From Nanosynbacter sp. (GTDB lineage Bacteria > Patescibacteriota > Saccharimonadia > Saccharimonadales > Saccharimonadaceae), in contig JABZKD010000008.1 in the NCBI GenBank assembly GCA_015257455.1, forward strand, positions 1 to 33,281: 33,281 nucleotides of DNA. Reading direction: 5' to 3'. A program made the position numbers and the translations under genes. Position 1 is the first letter of the stretch, and every line of letters starts with the position of its first letter. A model generated the notes under the pieces. The model made no database searches. It worked only from the letters and a program-made list of their open reading frames with translations, and was not told where the DNA came from. Shown piece by piece: positions 31,029 through 33,281 of the stretch.

Positions 31029-32486
31029 ATGTCAAATCATCGTCGTGTTGAGTTATTTACCGCTAATCTTTTTGCCATTACTATTTCTTTTTTAATTACC
31101 TACCTTTATCGCTTCGGCTGGGAACCTAATGATATTGCCTTTTACAATATTCGCACCGTCTCTATTTACCTCTATCTTCTTCTTTCATATCTAATTGTTT
31201 TTACTTTCTACCACAGTAATCCTGATACTAAAAAACGTGGTATTCTTCGTCATGCTAAATCCGCTCTTCTCACTAATCTGTTTATGGCCATTATTTTCTC
31301 TGCCATCGTTTACCTCTCTCATACGAGCAACAGTATTCCACGTCTCTTCTTCGGCACTTTTTTCTCAGTTAATTTCATAGTTTCCTTTATTACGCTTTAT
31401 TTAATTCATTTTCTAAAACGCGAATACCTCGGACATCATACCAAAAAGACTGTAATTTTTACTGATAGTTGCAACCTTCGTAATGTAATTAGTAAAATCC
31501 AAAAACTTGACGCTGAAGATTGTGAAATTATTGGTGTTAGTTCACTCTCTGGTAAATGTAAAGGTCTTTTTTATAAATTAAAACCCCTCACCAAAAATAA
31601 ACTTACTCCTGAAGCTATTACTAATCCAGCCGAAGCTTACGATTTAAAAGAGCTCACCACCCCGGCCATTGAATATCTCAAACGTCATCAGGTCGACTTT
31701 GTAATTTTTAGTGTTGCTCATACTGATCGCGAAAAGATCCGCGAATTAATCGAACTAGTTAGTAAAATGGGGATCGATTCACTAATCACGATCGATAGTT
31801 TTGCGATTGAAACTCTTGAAACTAAACTCGAAGACTTCGGCACCTCCAGCGTAATTCGCCTTTCACCTCGTATCTTTACCGATGGGGAATTAATCGTCAA
31901 ACGCCTCATGGATATTCTTGGTGCCTTAGTCGGATGTCTGATTTGTATTCTATTTGGTATTATTGTCGCACCATTGATTTATCTAGAAGATCCAGGACCT
32001 ATTATTTTCAAACAAAAACGCGTAGGCCGTAATGGTAAATTCTTCAACATTTACAAATTCCGCTCCATGTATCAAAATGCCGAAGAGCGCCTCAAGGATT
32101 TGCAAGAGCAAAATGAAATGCAAGGTTTTATGTTTAAGATGAAAAATGATCCCCGTATTACCAAAATCGGTAAAATTCTTCGCAAAACCAGCATCGACGA
32201 ATTACCTCAATTCTTTAACGTACTCGGAGGCAGCATGTCACTCGTTGGTACTCGTCCACCAACAGTGAACGAATATAATCAGTATGCCGCCCACCATAAA
32301 CGTCGTATTAGTATCAAACCTGGCATTACTGGACTCTGGCAAGTTTCCGGCCGCAGCGAAATTACCGACTTTGAGAAAATCGTCCGTCTCGACTGTTACT
32401 ATATTGATCACTGGAGTATTACCTACGATATTAAAATTCTCATCAAAACTGTCGCCGCCGTTTTCACTGGCAAGGGAAGCGAATAA
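31029..32486 (+). CDS. Polyprenyl glycosylphosphotransferase (exopolysaccharide initiating enzyme)
   Basis: 485 residues. Four N-terminal TMs (about residues 8-30, 45-62, 78-98, 105-128) and a soluble Rossmann-like middle region (about 135-275) precede a fifth hydrophobic segment (about 297-320). The C-terminal bacterial sugar transferase domain follows: FKQKRVGRNGKFFNIYKFRSM, SIDELPQFFNVLGGSMSLVG then TRPP, and GITGLWQVSGRSEI. This is the WbaP/CpsE architecture. The family transfers a sugar-1-phosphate from a nucleotide sugar to undecaprenyl phosphate, the first step of a surface glycan. The sugar is unknown. It is monocistronic here, with no other glycan genes beside it. Its product could be attached to the envelope by the LCP enzyme at 16795 (inference). 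Confidence 0.93.
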   Translation: MSNHRRVELFTANLFAITISFLITYLYRFGWEPNDIAFYNIRTVSIYLYLLLSYLIVFTFYHSNPDTKKRGILRHAKSALLTNLFMAIIFSAIVYLSHTSNSIPRLFFGTFFSVNFIVSFITLYLIHFLKREYLGHHTKKTVIFTDSCNLRNVISKIQKLDAEDCEIIGVSSLSGKCKGLFYKLKPLTKNKLTPEAITNPAEAYDLKELTTPAIEYLKRHQVDFVIFSVAHTDREKIRELIELVSKMGIDSLITIDSFAIETLETKLEDFGTSSVIRLSPRIFTDGELIVKRLMDILGALVGCLICILFGIIVAPLIYLEDPGPIIFKQKRVGRNGKFFNIYKFRSMYQNAEERLKDLQEQNEMQGFMFKMKNDPRITKIGKILRKTSIDELPQFFNVLGGSMSLVGTRPPTVNEYNQYAAHHKRRISIKPGITGLWQVSGRSEITDFEKIVRLDCYYIDHWSITYDIKILIKTVAAVFTGKGSE

Positions 32487-32498
32487 AAAAATCAGATT

Positions 32499-32580
32499 AG
32501 CCTTCAAGGAGGAGTTCGCAAAAGTGTTTGCATTTTTGAGACGACTACGCAGAAGACAGAAAATCCTCCTTTTTAAGGCT
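32499..32580. repeat. Imperfect inverted repeat in the 3' region of the glycosyltransferase gene
   Basis: AGCCTTCAAGGAGGA (32499-32513) pairs with TCCTCCTTTTTAAGGCT (32564-32580). A second, alternative hairpin, TTTTTAAGG-CTTA-CCTTAAAAA, overlaps its right arm (32570-32591). The spacer holds GCAAAAGTGTTTGC, also able to pair. No protein is credible in it. Confidence 0.5.
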
Positions 32581-32594
32581 TACCTTAAAAAGAT

Positions 32595-32619
32595 AAAAAG
32601 ACTCTTTAGAGTCTTTTTT
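32595..32619. terminator. Bidirectional terminator
   Basis: A 10-bp stem AAAAAGACTC/GAGTCTTTTT with loop TTTA. It can end the glycosyltransferase transcript (plus) and the repeat/tRNA side (minus). Confidence 0.8.
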
Positions 32620-32633
32620 GGTTCCGACATTTA

Positions 32634-32766
32634 TGGCGGAAGCGAGAGGATTAGGCTCTTGCTTCGCAAAACCCTTCCGTTCCTCCTCGCTCGGAAAAAT
32701 AAAAGCAAGCTTTTATTTTTCACTCGCTTCGTCGTCCGGTCCAACCTACGATTCTCACCCTCTCGC
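32634..32766 (-). repeat. Structured repeat element, copy B, ending in a tRNA-Ser 3' tail
   Basis: The second copy of the element at 16124-16255, in the opposite orientation. Read on the minus strand it starts GCGAGAGGGTGAGAATCG and ends AATCCTCTCGCTTCCGCCA; those last 19 bases repeat the 3' end of tRNA-Ser(CGA). The central hairpin GAAAAATAAAAGC-TT-GCTTTTATTTTTC pairs perfectly over 13 bp although its arms differ in sequence from copy A. It lies downstream of tRNA-Ser(CGA), separated only by that tRNA's terminator: the same order as copy A. Confidence 0.8.
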
Positions 32767-32770
32767 ATAT

Positions 32771-32807
32771 AAAAATAAAAAAAGACCTAAAGGTCTATTT
32801 TATTTTT
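32771..32807 (-). terminator. Terminator of tRNA-Ser(CGA)
   Basis: A core stem AGACCT/AGGTCT is flanked by A-rich and T-rich arms. On the minus strand it is followed by TTTTTTATTTTT. Confidence 0.75.
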
Positions 32808-32808
32808 A

Positions 32809-32896
32809 TGGCGGAAGCGAGAGGATTCGAACCTCCGAGACCTTTCGGCCCACACGATTTCGAGTCGTGCGCCTTCAACCACTCGGCCACGCTTCC
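32809..32896 (-). tRNA. tRNA-Ser, anticodon CGA
   Basis: An 88-nt gene with encoded CCA. The acceptor pairs GGAAGCG with CGCTTCC, and the anticodon stem CACGA/TCGTG holds loop CTCGAAA (anticodon CGA, reads UCG). A long variable arm and the T-arm GGAGG-TTCGAAT-CCTCT are as in the other tRNA-Ser. Confidence 0.95.
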
Positions 32897-33218
32897 ACCT
32901 CTTATTTTAGCAAAAAAATCCCCTCACCACAACCGATAGCTTTTTATCTCAGAATTATTTTTTTAAACACAAACTTTTTCACATCAAAATATTAAAACTG
33001 TTTACATCTTTATTGGTAATGTAAACAAAATCATATGAAATATTTACATTAATACTGTTATATAAACGGAATAGACTTCAGGAAAACAGTAGAATAAAAC
33101 GAAAATGTTTTACGCTCAAAAATGGAAATATGCAGAATATTTGAGTTTGTTTGAATAATCTCTTTGTTGCACTAAAAAATCAGCTCCGAAAGGGAACTGA
33201 TTTTCTCATAATTTCATT
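32897..33218. other. AT-rich spacer between two tRNA genes
   Basis: No gene is visible. GTTTACAT (33000-33007) and ATGTAAAC (33019-33026) form an inverted repeat, and a third TTTACAT follows at about 33043. TGTTATATA near 33056 followed by the hairpin at 33174-33204 could bound a plus-strand small RNA of about 140 nt, which is speculative. Confidence 0.4.
33174..33204. terminator. Terminator of tRNA-Arg (stem works on both strands)
   Basis: AAAATCAGCTCC pairs with GGGAACTGATTTT around a GAAA loop (one mismatch). On the minus strand it is followed by TTTTTT. Confidence 0.7.
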
Positions 33219-33281
33219 TGGTACACCCGACAGGATTCGAACCTACGACCTTTTGCTCCGCAAGCAAACGCTCTATCCAGC
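33219..33281 (-). tRNA. tRNA-Arg, anticodon GCG (5' part beyond window edge)
   Basis: The 3' 63 nt of a tRNA with encoded CCA, minus strand. The anticodon stem TTTGC/GCAAA encloses loop TTGCGGA, giving anticodon GCG (reads CGC/CGU, Arg). The T-arm is GTAGG-TTCGAAT-CCTGT, and the acceptor 3' strand CGGGTGT has discriminator A. The D-arm half and the acceptor 5' strand lie outside the window. Confidence 0.85.

Noticed and set aside
32284..32772. Plus-strand 162-codon frame overlapping the glycosyltransferase end and repeat copy B
   Set aside because: Its first part is out of frame with the conserved sugar transferase domain and its second part runs through terminators and the repeat element.

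Overview
The window looks like a chromosome segment of a Patescibacteria (CPR) bacterium, most likely Candidatus Saccharibacteria (TM7). The basis is compact, tightly packed genes, a type IV pilus operon without outer-membrane parts, a DnaG without zinc ligands, ThyX, a large BspA-like surface protein and moderate-to-low GC content. TGA is used as a normal stop (the pilO-like gene), so the UGA=Gly code of Absconditabacteria and Gracilibacteria does not apply. Lineage is inferred from gene content only.

Layout. Positions 1-4323 (minus strand) hold a type IV pilus operon, pilM-pilN-pilO-small membrane protein-pilB, with the last gene cut by the window edge. Positions 4369-5686 hold a TrbC/VirB2-like small membrane protein followed by a lipid-kinase-like gene. 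Positions 5756-10180 hold dnaG, an unknown 542-residue coiled/low-complexity protein and the primary sigma factor: a dnaG-rpoD macromolecular synthesis block with an extra gene. A plus-strand single-TM protein (10219-10881) and mscL (minus) converge on a shared terminator. Positions 11472-15853 (minus) hold pyrG, then an argS-orn-MmcQ/YjbR-like cluster. A tRNA-Ser(GGA) with an unusual 132-bp structured repeat follows at 15991-16255. Next come a two-TM protein and an LCP-family envelope enzyme (minus), then a MacB-like ABC ATPase/permease pair, tsaD and a 1083-residue BspA-like secreted repeat protein (plus). thyX (minus) ends at the start of a 1.5-kb gene-poor island (26225-27732) with a transposase fragment and several repeat types. 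valS and a HIT-family hydrolase gene follow on the minus strand. A polyprenyl glycosylphosphotransferase (plus) is followed by the second copy of the structured repeat, tRNA-Ser(CGA), and a partial tRNA-Arg(GCG).

How the genes fit together. The window mixes core information processing (DnaG, sigma, ArgS, ValS, Orn, TsaD, PyrG, ThyX) with envelope functions (type IV pilus, LCP, MacB-like transporter, glycosyltransferase, BspA-like protein, MscL), as expected of a small bacterium living attached to other cells.

Expression signals are clear. Many transcription units carry TGnTATAAT-type -10 boxes placed so that transcription would begin at, or 1-3 nt before, the start codon (leaderless mRNAs). 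Other genes have a normal Shine-Dalgarno. Intrinsic terminators separate most units.

The most unusual structure is the pair of near-identical, inverted, hairpin-forming elements (16124-16255 and 32634-32766). Each sits directly downstream of a tRNA-Ser gene, ends in a copy of the tRNA-Ser 3' tail, and together they bracket a 16.4-kb block.
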